The notes beneath the pieces are model-generated. The model ran no database searches, was not told where the DNA came from, and saw only the letters and a list, made by a program, of their open reading frames with translations. From positions 1-59,863 of the forward strand of contig JAFPZF010000073.1 in assembly GCA_017417385.1 (NCBI GenBank): a stretch of DNA of 59,863 bases, in the 5' to 3' direction. The translations under genes and the position numbers were made by a program. Shown one piece after another: positions 7,679-15,768 of the stretch (positions are counted from its first letter, which is position 1; the number at the start of each line of letters is the position of its first letter). Origin of the DNA: Bacteroidales bacterium (GTDB lineage Bacteria; Bacteroidota; Bacteroidia; Bacteroidales; Marinilabiliaceae).

Positions 7679-10441
7679 CTATTTCAATGCTGGCTTCAGC
7701 TCGTCCGGAGAGTCCTTGGTGAACATGTTGACGGCCGGAGCATTCTCGTTGAAGAGTTTCTGGAGCTGGTCGATGGTGACCGATGTCCGTGGGTTGAAGT
7801 CCTTGCCCTTCATGTAGCGGAGGACGGAGTGGCGTAGCTGCCTTGCGACAACCCTGTGGTCGAGGTCGCTGTCTAGGTCCATCGTCGTCAAGAGGAGCTT
7901 GCCCTTGCCGACCTTGACCTCGAACATCATGCCGAGCTTGCGCGATATGTGCCACGTGTCGACAGGCTGCACCATCGGCTTGAGCTCACGAGGGAGCTCG
8001 CCCATGTTGACGACCTGCGTGTAGTTGGTCAGCTCCCACCAGTTGAGGTTCTGCCAGTCGTCGGTCTCGAAGTCGGCGAAGACAGGATGCTCAGCGTTGA
8101 TGTAGGCGCCCGTCGTATGTGGTGGGCGCATCTTGAACCAGCTCGTGTTCCAGAAGACGGGGAGGAAGTGGTGCTTGACGTCGTCGCCATACTTGACCTT
8201 GCCGCCACAGAGGAGGAGGACCTTGCCGCCCTTCTCGAGGCACTGCAGTGCGTCGTCATTGAGCTCGTTGGCGACGAGGATGCCCGCAGGCTCTTCGAGA
8301 TTCAGGTCGTTGTCGTAGACCCATATCTCCCACGAGTTGCCGCCTGCACCATTGGCCTCTGTCGTCGTCCGCAGAGTGAGCTTTGCAGGGAGCTGGACGC
8401 CGTATTTCTTGACGACTGCGCCGAGAGGTATCTGGACGTTGGCCTTGTCGCGAGACTTGCCCTCGTCGATTCGCTGCGTCGTCGTCTTGGAGTTGAAGAG
8501 CTCGACGCCCCGCTCATCGACAAGTGTCGTCAGGATCTGAGCATAGTTGAGCGCACGACCGGATGCGTTGTAGATGTCGATGGCAGCACGCAGAGTGTCG
8601 GCAGAAGTAAAGACGAACTTAGGGAGCTTCATGAGGGGGACTATGTCTGAACAGAAGCCCCTCCAATACTCCTGAGTCTGGATGCCGTCAGCCTTCTCCT
8701 CCCAGAATACGTTGAGTGGTCCGACGAGAGCCGTCCCCTGACCAGAGTAGTCGTTGAGGCCGAGTATCTGGAAGCCCGAGTAGCCGGCTGTGCGGAGGTT
8801 ACGCTCGATGTCGTACTTGTAGGCGAGGTTCTGGAGATGGCGGCTGCTGACGAGGAACTTCTTCTCCATGTCCGCCATGCCGTTGTCGTGGAGGAGGTCT
8901 CGGAAGATGACGAAGTTGTCGGCCTTGTAGACGCCCCGGTACTTAGATATCTCCGAGAAGTCTGGGAAGGCGCACCACTGCCCCTGCTCGTGAGCGAGGA
9001 TTGGGCTGTCGTTGTCTTTTTCTCCCTTGTAGTTGCGTGGGCGGAGCATCATGTCGTCGAAGTTGTCAACAGACTGAGGCATAGAGCGGTCCCACTCGAG
9101 GCCACGGGCGCCCCCCTTGACGTGGTAGTCCGAGGCGTCGTCCCACGCCCAGCCACCGCCGACACTGGCGACGCAATAGATATGAGTCGTGTCGTAGTCG
9201 TGCATCTTCGCGACCCACTCGCGACCCCAGCCTACCCAGTCGCCTGCAGGCTCGTTGCCAGCGGCAAGCATGATCATAGAGGGGTGATGGCCGTATGTGT
9301 CGATGATGCGCTTGGTCTCGCTGTCGAGGTAGGCGTCTATGGTCATGCCGCGCTTGAGTTTCACACCATGGTTAGGCCATGACGGTCCCTCCGGCTGGAG
9401 GTAGAAGCCGAGGCTATCGGCAGCGACGAAGGCAGCCTCCGGGGGGCAGTAGCTATGGAAGCGCATCATGTTGAGCCCGTAGTCCTTGCACTTCTTGATG
9501 ATCTTGACCCAGCTCTGGATGTCGGTCGGGGGGAAGCCGGTAAGGGGGAAGTTGCAGTTCTCGACGGTGCCACGGATGAAGATAGGCTTGCCGTTGAGGA
9601 CGATATCCTTGCCGACGGCCTTTACCTTGCGGAGACCGAAGCGGACGGTCACGTTCTCGCCCTTGTGCTTGATGACCTTCGTATAGATATAAGGGTTGTG
9701 CTCGTCCCAGAGGCGGGGGTTCCTGCCGATCTTGATGCGGTAGGGAGTGTTGTCGATAAGGATGTGGACAGCCTTGAAGTCGTCCTCGGGGATGACACGG
9801 ATGACGTGAGACTTGCCACCCTTGCGGAGCTCAATCTTGCCGGCGAGACCGTTCCAGTTGCCCTGAGTCTGGTCGGTGACGCTATGAGAGTCCTGACCGA
9901 CACAGACGTTCTCGATGCCGTTGTAGACCTCGACCTCGATCTCGTTCTCCTTGCCAGGCGCGAGGAGGCCCGTCAGGTCGTACTCGTGAGGGACGCAGAG
10001 AGACATCTCGTGACCGACGAGCTTGCCGTTGACGCAGAGAGTCGTCTCGATATGTGGGCGCTCGATGAAGAGAGTTGCCTTGCTGCCGTTCCAGCTTGAG
10101 GGGACGTTGACCTTGCGCTTGTAGACGACGCGGCCGACGTAGTGCTTCTCTGGGGTGAGGAAGAAAGGGAACTTGACGTGCCCCGGCTCGCGGTACTTCT
10201 TCATCTTCGGGTTGAAGTAGAAAGAAGAGTCGTAGAGGGAGCCAGTCCATTGGGTAGAGACCGAAGGGTCGTCGCCGATATGGTTGGTCAGCAGAGAGCC
10301 AGGGAGAGAGACCTTGCCGGAATACTTACCGTCCTTCGTAGCCATGTCCCACTGGCCGGCGAGGCTGATAGCATTCTGAGCTGCCACAGTACCGGAGAGG
10401 AGAGTGGCGGACAGAAGGAGTAAGTGTCTCAGTCTAATCAT
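7679..10441 (-). CDS. Secreted glycoside hydrolase family 2 protein
   Basis: A 920-residue protein with signal peptide MIRLRHLLLLSATLLSGTVA ending AQ. The order is an N-terminal sugar-binding jelly roll (about 25-220, LAGQWDMA and ERPHIETTLCVNGKLVGH), an immunoglobulin-like middle (220-280) and a GH2 TIM barrel from about 280. GNEP (395-398) gives the likely acid/base Glu397, and AHEQGQW gives the likely nucleophile Glu485. A long C-terminal part (600-920) has no domain that I recognise. Linkage specificity cannot be read from sequence; related Bacteroidota enzymes act on galactosides, glucuronides or glycan side chains. It sits between GT32 and hemW with gaps of 21 and 9 nt. Confidence 0.88.
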   Translation of the reverse strand: MIRLRHLLLLSATLLSGTVAAQNAISLAGQWDMATKDGKYSGKVSLPGSLLTNHIGDDPSVSTQWTGSLYDSSFYFNPKMKKYREPGHVKFPFFLTPEKHYVGRVVYKRKVNVPSSWNGSKATLFIERPHIETTLCVNGKLVGHEMSLCVPHEYDLTGLLAPGKENEIEVEVYNGIENVCVGQDSHSVTDQTQGNWNGLAGKIELRKGGKSHVIRVIPEDDFKAVHILIDNTPYRIKIGRNPRLWDEHNPYIYTKVIKHKGENVTVRFGLRKVKAVGKDIVLNGKPIFIRGTVENCNFPLTGFPPTDIQSWVKIIKKCKDYGLNMMRFHSYCPPEAAFVAADSLGFYLQPEGPSWPNHGVKLKRGMTIDAYLDSETKRIIDTYGHHPSMIMLAAGNEPAGDWVGWGREWVAKMHDYDTTHIYCVASVGGGWAWDDASDYHVKGGARGLEWDRSMPQSVDNFDDMMLRPRNYKGEKDNDSPILAHEQGQWCAFPDFSEISKYRGVYKADNFVIFRDLLHDNGMADMEKKFLVSSRHLQNLAYKYDIERNLRTAGYSGFQILGLNDYSGQGTALVGPLNVFWEEKADGIQTQEYWRGFCSDIVPLMKLPKFVFTSADTLRAAIDIYNASGRALNYAQILTTLVDERGVELFNSKTTTQRIDEGKSRDKANVQIPLGAVVKKYGVQLPAKLTLRTTTEANGAGGNSWEIWVYDNDLNLEEPAGILVANELNDDALQCLEKGGKVLLLCGGKVKYGDDVKHHFLPVFWNTSWFKMRPPHTTGAYINAEHPVFADFETDDWQNLNWWELTNYTQVVNMGELPRELKPMVQPVDTWHISRKLGMMFEVKVGKGKLLLTTMDLDSDLDHRVVARQLRHSVLRYMKGKDFNPRTSVTIDQLQKLFNENAPAVNMFTKDSPDELKPALK

Positions 10442-10462
10442 ATTGAAAAGAATTAGAGGGTA

Positions 10463-11203
10463 TCAATTAAAGTCAAACCAGAGGCGGAGCTTCTCGATGA
10501 GGGAGGGGTGCCAGCTGTGCATGCAGAGGTGGACGGCGACGGAGTCTGGCGACTTCTCGTGCTTGTTGCCGGCGAAGCGTGAGGAGGGGTAGATATGCAT
10601 GCCGTCGGAGAGATGCTGCTCGGTATCGAGATAGCGGAAGCCATAGTTCTCGGCGATACGAGAGTAGATATATGGGGCGAGGATGTCCGTCTGGAGGTTG
10701 CCGTCGGCCTTGCGGAAGTCGAAGTTGTCGTAGAAGGCCATGACGTCGCGGAGGAAGGGGTGACCGACAGTCGCGCCCATGACAGCAGCCTGGAGCTGCA
10801 AGCCCTGGATATATTGGCAGGAGGGGGAGCGCACTCCGTCGGCGTCGATAGCCTCCTTAGTGCCGGAGGCGAGGAGCTGTGAGGGGTGGTGCTCGATAGA
10901 GGAGAAGAAGTCGTCGGCGAGGAAGTTGTCGAGAGGGGAGAGGAGCTGCACGTCGGAGTCCAGGTATATACCACCCTCGTTGTAGAGGGCGTAGGCACGG
11001 ATATAGTCAGCGGCGAAAGCCCACTTGCGAGCCTCGCAAGCCTGACGGACGTAGGGCACGCTGTCGACATCGAAGCGGTAGCCGTCCCAGCAGACGATCT
11101 CGTAATCGGGGAGAAAAGCATGCCAGGACTCGAGACACTTCTCAGCGAGACGAGGAAGGCTCTCACCACTAAGCCAGCAGTAGTGTATCTTCTTGGGAAT
11201 CAT
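10463..11203 (-). CDS. Glycosyltransferase family 32 (DXD sugar transferase)
   Basis: A 246-residue cytoplasmic protein. MIPKKIHYCWLSG and the KWAFAADYIRAYALYNEGGI block followed by YLDSDV (DSD at 82-84, the metal/nucleotide-sugar DXD motif) are typical of GT32, the family of Och1 and of many capsular polysaccharide genes. It probably adds a hexose to a surface glycan (LPS core, O-antigen or capsule); donor and acceptor are unknown. It starts 3 nt after the GT2 gene stop and precedes the GH2 gene, inside one minus-strand transcription unit. Confidence 0.9.
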   Translation of the reverse strand: MIPKKIHYCWLSGESLPRLAEKCLESWHAFLPDYEIVCWDGYRFDVDSVPYVRQACEARKWAFAADYIRAYALYNEGGIYLDSDVQLLSPLDNFLADDFFSSIEHHPSQLLASGTKEAIDADGVRSPSCQYIQGLQLQAAVMGATVGHPFLRDVMAFYDNFDFRKADGNLQTDILAPYIYSRIAENYGFRYLDTEQHLSDGMHIYPSSRFAGNKHEKSPDSVAVHLCMHSWHPSLIEKLRLWFDFN

Positions 11204-11206
11204 AGT

Positions 11207-11986
11207 TTAGCAGGAACCATTGTCAGACTTAGGGTCCATCTTTTCAGCCAGTTCGTTCTCGTACATCTTGGCGAGGACGGAGAGCTTGTAGAAAGCCTCC
11301 TTCTGAGCCTGTATGTAGCCCACGCGTCCGAGGAGGAAGCCGCCCTTGAGGAAATAGACCTTGAAGAACTGGACAAGGGGCTTGAAGACAAGGTCGAAGA
11401 TAGAGACGTTCTCATCCTGGCGACGGACAGCCTCGTTGTCAGAATAGACATTGAGCTTGTCGAGCTGCTTGTGCATAGAGTCCTGAAGGTGGACGAGGGC
11501 GAGGTCCTTACGGTTGCGGTCGATCCTACCGATCTTACCATCGACAATCGGATGGGAGTGGATCGTAGGGGGCCAGGAGACCTTGTCGCGACGGAGGAAG
11601 CGAGTCTGGTAGTCGGGGTAGGAAGAAGGGGTGAAGCGGAAGAACATAAAGTTCTTGCGAGGGATCTGGAGAGCGTCGTAGCGATCCTTGAGACATTCCT
11701 CGTAGAGGTAGTCGCGGAGCTTGGCGGGGACCTCCTCGTCGGCATCGATGACTAGGACCCACTCGTGCTTGGCGGAGTGGATAGCGAAGTCGCGAGCAGG
11801 CTCGCAGATGTTGAAGTCGCCCTTTGGGAAGGTGACGATCGTGCAACCGTATTCGCGGGCGATATCGAGTGTCTCGTCAGTACTCTCCATGTCGCAGACG
11901 AGAATCTCGTCGAAGGACTTGACCGAGTCGAGGGTCCTCCGGAGAGACTTAGCTGCATTGTAGGTATTGATGACGACACTAATCAT
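11207..11986 (-). CDS. Glycosyltransferase family 2 (WaaE/KdtX-like)
   Basis: A 259-residue protein beginning [20 protein letters not shown], with EILVCDMESTDET and VLVIDADEEV (DAD at 81-83). It keeps the GT-A fold with the conserved RFLRRDKV block and a C-terminal KVYFLKGGFLLGRVGY segment, as in LPS core heptosyl or glucosyl transferases of the WaaE type. An upstream in-frame extension lies within the GT4 coding region and is rejected. It overlaps the GT4 gene by 8 nt. A role in lipid A-core or surface glycan assembly is inferred from family and neighbours. Confidence 0.9.
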   Translation of the reverse strand: MISVVINTYNAAKSLRRTLDSVKSFDEILVCDMESTDETLDIAREYGCTIVTFPKGDFNICEPARDFAIHSAKHEWVLVIDADEEVPAKLRDYLYEECLKDRYDALQIPRKNFMFFRFTPSSYPDYQTRFLRRDKVSWPPTIHSHPIVDGKIGRIDRNRKDLALVHLQDSMHKQLDKLNVYSDNEAVRRQDENVSIFDLVFKPLVQFFKVYFLKGGFLLGRVGYIQAQKEAFYKLSVLAKMYENELAEKMDPKSDNGSC

Positions 11987-13163
11987 TAGAAGGCTTGCTA
12001 AGCAAAGAGTTACAAAGGTCGACGAACTGACGGACGACGTTCTCGGCAGAGAAGCGCTCGGCAGAGGCCAAGCCACCGATGACGAGGGAGTTGCGGAGGT
12101 CATCGTCGGAAGTGACGCGGATGATAGCGTCGGCTAGAGCGTCGTTGTCGCCTACAGGCACAAGCACGCCAGCCTTGCCGTCCTCGAGAATCTCGCGCGG
12201 ACCTGTCGGAGCGTCGGATGCGATGACGGGCGTCCCGAGCGACTGTGCCTCGAGGAGGACCGTCGGCAGGCCTTCGAACTTAGTAGACAGGACGAACGCC
12301 TTGGCGCGAGCGATGTAGGGCATAGGGTTGTCGAGGAAGCCGAGGAAGCGGACCTTAGCGTCGAGCTTGAGAGCGGCGACCTGAGCTTTCAGCTTAGCCT
12401 CGTCGGGCCCGTTACCGATAATGACGAGGGGCATGAACGACCTGTCGCTAGACCGCTGGACATCCTTGTAGGCGCGGAGGAGGCTTGCAACATCCTTCTG
12501 ACTCTCGTCGAGGCGGCAGACAGAGACGATGAAGTCTCCGGAGACGACAGGAGTGTAGGCGCGCGAGAGCGTCTGGAGCTCGGTGGCGTCGATAGGGTTG
12601 AAAATCGTCTTCAGCTTAGGGGCGAGGTGTGGGTAGCGTTGCTGAGCCTCTGCCATCATAGCGTTGCTGACGCAGACGACAGAGTCGTAGGAATCTAGCG
12701 AGCGGCCGAGGCGAGCGAGTTTCTTCTCGTTGCCACGATGGTAGCTGTTGACCGAGAAGTGGAAGAAGGCGATCTTAGGCTTATTGACCTTACCGAGGAA
12801 GGAGTAGGAAGTGCTGTCGAAGTCGACGACGACATCGCAGTCGGCGATAGACTTCCTGAGACAGAGACGAGTCGTAAGGCGACGGAGCGGTCGGAGGATA
12901 GCTTCCTCGGCGAGCGTCTCGAAGACGTTGAGCTTACGTTGTCTCTTCTTCTCGCACAGAGAAGTCAGGAAGTTCGACGAGACGACGTATCTCATCTCGG
13001 CGACCTCCCTGACCTTAGGAGCATAAACCTCGCTATGAGCGTAGCGTTCGCGGACGACAAGGACGGGCTCGACCCCGAACTGCCCGACGCTAGTCAGGTA
13101 GCGGAGGAGCGAAGTGTCGATGCCGCCTACGAGAAGCCTGCTTATGAGGAATGCTATGCGCAT
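11979..13163 (-). CDS. Glycosyltransferase family 4
   Basis: A 394-residue GT-B protein. The N-terminal Rossmann domain starts [20 protein letters not shown] (GGID replaces the usual GGAE). The C-terminal domain has [48 protein letters not shown] and the [18 protein letters not shown] nucleotide-sugar block with its EX7E Glu pair. It probably uses a UDP- or GDP-sugar to extend a surface polysaccharide. It starts 10 nt inside the 3' end of tyrS and overlaps the GT2 gene by 8 nt, so translation is likely coupled. Confidence 0.92.
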   Translation of the reverse strand: MRIAFLISRLLVGGIDTSLLRYLTSVGQFGVEPVLVVRERYAHSEVYAPKVREVAEMRYVVSSNFLTSLCEKKRQRKLNVFETLAEEAILRPLRRLTTRLCLRKSIADCDVVVDFDSTSYSFLGKVNKPKIAFFHFSVNSYHRGNEKKLARLGRSLDSYDSVVCVSNAMMAEAQQRYPHLAPKLKTIFNPIDATELQTLSRAYTPVVSGDFIVSVCRLDESQKDVASLLRAYKDVQRSSDRSFMPLVIIGNGPDEAKLKAQVAALKLDAKVRFLGFLDNPMPYIARAKAFVLSTKFEGLPTVLLEAQSLGTPVIASDAPTGPREILEDGKAGVLVPVGDNDALADAIIRVTSDDDLRNSLVIGGLASAERFSAENVVRQFVDLCNSLLSKPSND

Positions 13164-14440
13164 ACGAGGATATAGAAGTTCTTCTTACCTTTCTGAACGA
13201 GGATATACTTACCGTTGAGGAGAGCGGAGGCGTTGACCACGTCGTCTGGTGTAGCGACCTTCTCCTTGTTGATCTGCAGACCTGCGATGCCGCGGCGGAG
13301 CTCACTCTTGGAAGGGAAGACCGGAGCGATGTCCGTCAGGAGCTTGCTGACAGGGATGCCAGCGGCGAGGTCGGCAGCAGGGACGTTGAACGTCGGGACG
13401 CCGTCGAAGACAGAGAGGAACAGTTTCTCGTCCATCTGACGGAGCGTCTCCGTCGTACCCTTGCCGAAGAGAATCTGGCTTGCGTTGAGGGCGGCGTCGA
13501 GAGCCTCCTTGCCGTGGACCATGATCGTCATCTCGTCGGCGAGACGCTTCTGGAGCGGGCGAGCGGAAGGATCCTGCGCCTGCTGAGCGACGAGAGTCTC
13601 GATCTCGTCGATAGGGAGCATAGTGAAGATCTTGATATAGCGAGCGGCGTCCTCGTCGGAGGTGTTGAGCCAGAACTGGTAGAACTTGTAAGGCGAGGTC
13701 TTCTCGGCGTCGAGCCAGATGTTGCCACTCTCAGTCTTGCCGAACTTACCGCCGTCAGCCTTAGTGATGAGCGGGCAGACGAGGGCGTAGGCCTCTCTGC
13801 CTGAGGTGCGGCGGATAAGCTCCGTACCCGTCGTGATGTTGCCCCACTGGTCGGAGCCTCCGAGCTGGAGCTTGCAGTTGTAGTGCTCATTGAGGTAGAG
13901 GAAGTCGTAGCCCTGCATGAGCTGGTAGCTGAACTCGGTGAAAGACATACCCTCGCGGCTTTCCTGGCTGAGGCGCTTCTTGACAGAGTCCTTGGCCATC
14001 ATATAGTTGACCGTGATATGCTTACCTATGTCGCGGATGAAGTTGATGAAAGAGTAGTCCTTCATCCAGTCGTAGTTGTTGACGAGGAGGGCGGCGTTAG
14101 GAGCCTTGGAGTCGAAGTCGAGGAAGCGCTCGAGCTGGTGCTTGATGCATTCGACATTGTGGCGAAGAGTAGCCTCGTCGAGGAGGTTACGCTCAGCGCT
14201 CTTCATAGACGGGTCGCCGATCATGCCAGTAGCGCCACCGACGAGGGCTATAGGACGGTGTCCGGCAGCCTGTAGGTGCTTGAGGAGCATTACGGAGACG
14301 AGGTGTCCGATATGTAGAGAGTCTGCAGTCGGGTCAATGCCGACGTAAGCAGTCGTCATTTCACGGTTAAGTTGTTCTTCGGTTCCTGGCATGAGGGAGT
14401 GTATCATGCCTCGCCACTTAAGTTCTTCTACGAAGTTCAT
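13154..14440 (-). CDS. tyrS: Tyrosine--tRNA ligase
   Basis: A 428-residue class I synthetase. HIGH occupies residues 43-46, the KMSKS-equivalent KFGKT 232-236, and the tyrosine pocket is seen in [11 protein letters not shown] and [13 protein letters not shown]-terminal S4-type RNA-binding domain ([14 protein letters not shown]) follows. The start [15 protein letters not shown] fits bacterial TyrRS; the in-frame extension to 14491 is not conserved. The last 10 nt overlap the GT4 start, tying a housekeeping gene to a glycosyltransferase operon. Confidence 0.96.
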   Translation of the reverse strand: MNFVEELKWRGMIHSLMPGTEEQLNREMTTAYVGIDPTADSLHIGHLVSVMLLKHLQAAGHRPIALVGGATGMIGDPSMKSAERNLLDEATLRHNVECIKHQLERFLDFDSKAPNAALLVNNYDWMKDYSFINFIRDIGKHITVNYMMAKDSVKKRLSQESREGMSFTEFSYQLMQGYDFLYLNEHYNCKLQLGGSDQWGNITTGTELIRRTSGREAYALVCPLITKADGGKFGKTESGNIWLDAEKTSPYKFYQFWLNTSDEDAARYIKIFTMLPIDEIETLVAQQAQDPSARPLQKRLADEMTIMVHGKEALDAALNASQILFGKGTTETLRQMDEKLFLSVFDGVPTFNVPAADLAAGIPVSKLLTDIAPVFPSKSELRRGIAGLQINKEKVATPDDVVNASALLNGKYILVQKGKKNFYILVCA

Positions 14441-14574
14441 CTTATAATATGCATAGTAATTCTTGATTGCGAAGTTACGAAAAAGATTCAAGAAAAAAGT
14501 GATGGGAGCGGAATAGAGGTGTGAATAAGGGTCGGCAAGAGGGTGGGAATTGGAGAGAAGAGGATGGGAAGAGG

Positions 14575-15531
14575 TTATGCGCGAGAGTGAGCGCTGCGGC
14601 GGAGCGAGAAGAAGAAAAGAGAGAAGCCGAGGAGAGAGGGGAGGACGATATTGAGGAGCCAGAGGAGAACGGTCGCGGAGTAGACGGCGGAAGGCTCGAC
14701 GAGGGAGGGGGCAAAGACGGCGGCGGCGAGGGCACCCTTGACACCGACATCGACAAAGTTGAGGCGAGGGAGGAAAGTCAGGAAGAGATAGTAGACAAGG
14801 ACGAGGAGGAAGAGCGGCAAGGCGGGAGAGAGACTCCCGACAGAGAGGAGGAGGAAGAGCTGGAGCGAGAAGACGAGGACGCGGAGACAGCCGAGGGCGA
14901 GGGCGAGGAGGGCACGACGGACACCGACGAGGGCAAGAGTGGAGGATAGCAACGAGGACAGACGTGAGGAGAAGCGGACAGCGAGAAAGGCGGCGAGAGC
15001 GACGAGGAGGACGAAGGCGGCGGAGAACGTCAGCAGAGGGTAGAGAGTAGAAAGGGAAGAATACGCATTAGAGAGAGACGAGCCGAGAGAGAACAAAAGG
15101 GCGGAAGCGACGGAGCCGACGAGGAATATCGACAGAGAGGTGAGAGCAGAGGCGAGGACGCTAAGCGAGGCAGCAGTCTTCTTGTCGGAAGCATCGAGGG
15201 AGCGGGCGAGGTGCTCGCCGAGATTGGCAGGGGAAGCGTTGCCGAGGGCGGAGGCGAGGAGGACAGTCTTGAGGGAATGGAGGAAGGAGCAGCGGACATG
15301 GCCAGAGTAGACGACACGCCAGCGGAGGGCTTCGAGAGAGACGTTGGCGAGGAGGAGGAAGACCTCGGAAAAGATAAGAAGACGATCCGAGAAGAAGGAG
15401 GGGAGGAGGGCAAGGACTTCGTCGGAACGGAGCCAAAGAGAATATACGAACCAGGCGAGACACGCGAGGGAGAAGAGGAGCGTGAGAGCGAAAAGGAACT
15501 TGCTTTGCGAGAGATGATGATATAGTTTCAT
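14575..15531 (-). CDS. Polytopic membrane protein, lysylphosphatidylglycerol synthase/flippase-like (UPF0104)
   Basis: A 318-residue protein with about eight hydrophobic helices. The block [15 protein letters not shown], then [20 protein letters not shown], resembles the (E)xxRW and GxxTPxxxGE signatures of the LPG synthase transmembrane/glycosyltransferase AglD-type flippase-like family. It is very rich in Ser and Leu because the coding strand is pyrimidine-rich (TCC, CTC), against the rest of this region where the plus strand is purine-rich whatever the gene direction. The ATG at 15531 lies 5 nt after a TATCTTTG element, predicting a leaderless mRNA. An upstream extension to 15756 is not supported. 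Confidence 0.75.
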   Translation of the reverse strand: MKLYHHLSQSKFLFALTLLFSLACLAWFVYSLWLRSDEVLALLPSFFSDRLLIFSEVFLLLANVSLEALRWRVVYSGHVRCSFLHSLKTVLLASALGNASPANLGEHLARSLDASDKKTAASLSVLASALTSLSIFLVGSVASALLFSLGSSLSNAYSSLSTLYPLLTFSAAFVLLVALAAFLAVRFSSRLSSLLSSTLALVGVRRALLALALGCLRVLVFSLQLFLLLSVGSLSPALPLFLLVLVYYLFLTFLPRLNFVDVGVKGALAAAVFAPSLVEPSAVYSATVLLWLLNIVLPSLLGFSLFFFSLRRSAHSRA

Positions 15532-15536
15532 GGACG

Positions 15537-15544
15537 CAAAGATA
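15537..15544 (-). promoter_or_regulatory. -7 element placed for a leaderless transcript
   Basis: On the minus strand TATCTTTG is followed by CGTCC and then the ATG of the membrane protein. Since Bacteroidota transcripts start about 5-7 nt after this element, the first transcribed base is at or next to the start codon. Confidence 0.6.
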
Positions 15545-15653
15545 AGAAATAAGGGGGAGGATAAGAGGATAAGAGAAGAAGAGAAGGAGGCGTGGTCTGC
15601 GAAGTGAAAGAGAAAAGAAACAGCGATAGTGGAAAAGAAAACAAAAAAAACAT

Positions 15654-15661
15654 TATCTTTG
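15654..15661 (+). promoter_or_regulatory. -7 element of the pectate lyase gene
   Basis: TATCTTTG lies 107 nt upstream of the ATG, after an A-rich stretch. No clear -33 box is seen. Confidence 0.5.
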
Positions 15662-15768
15662 AAAACAAAAGCAAACGGAACCCTAAGGGTAAGAGAAGAC
15701 AACGAAAGGGTCGAAGGTGTGGAGCTAAAAGGGAAACAACAACATACAAATATCAACTACATAGCAGA

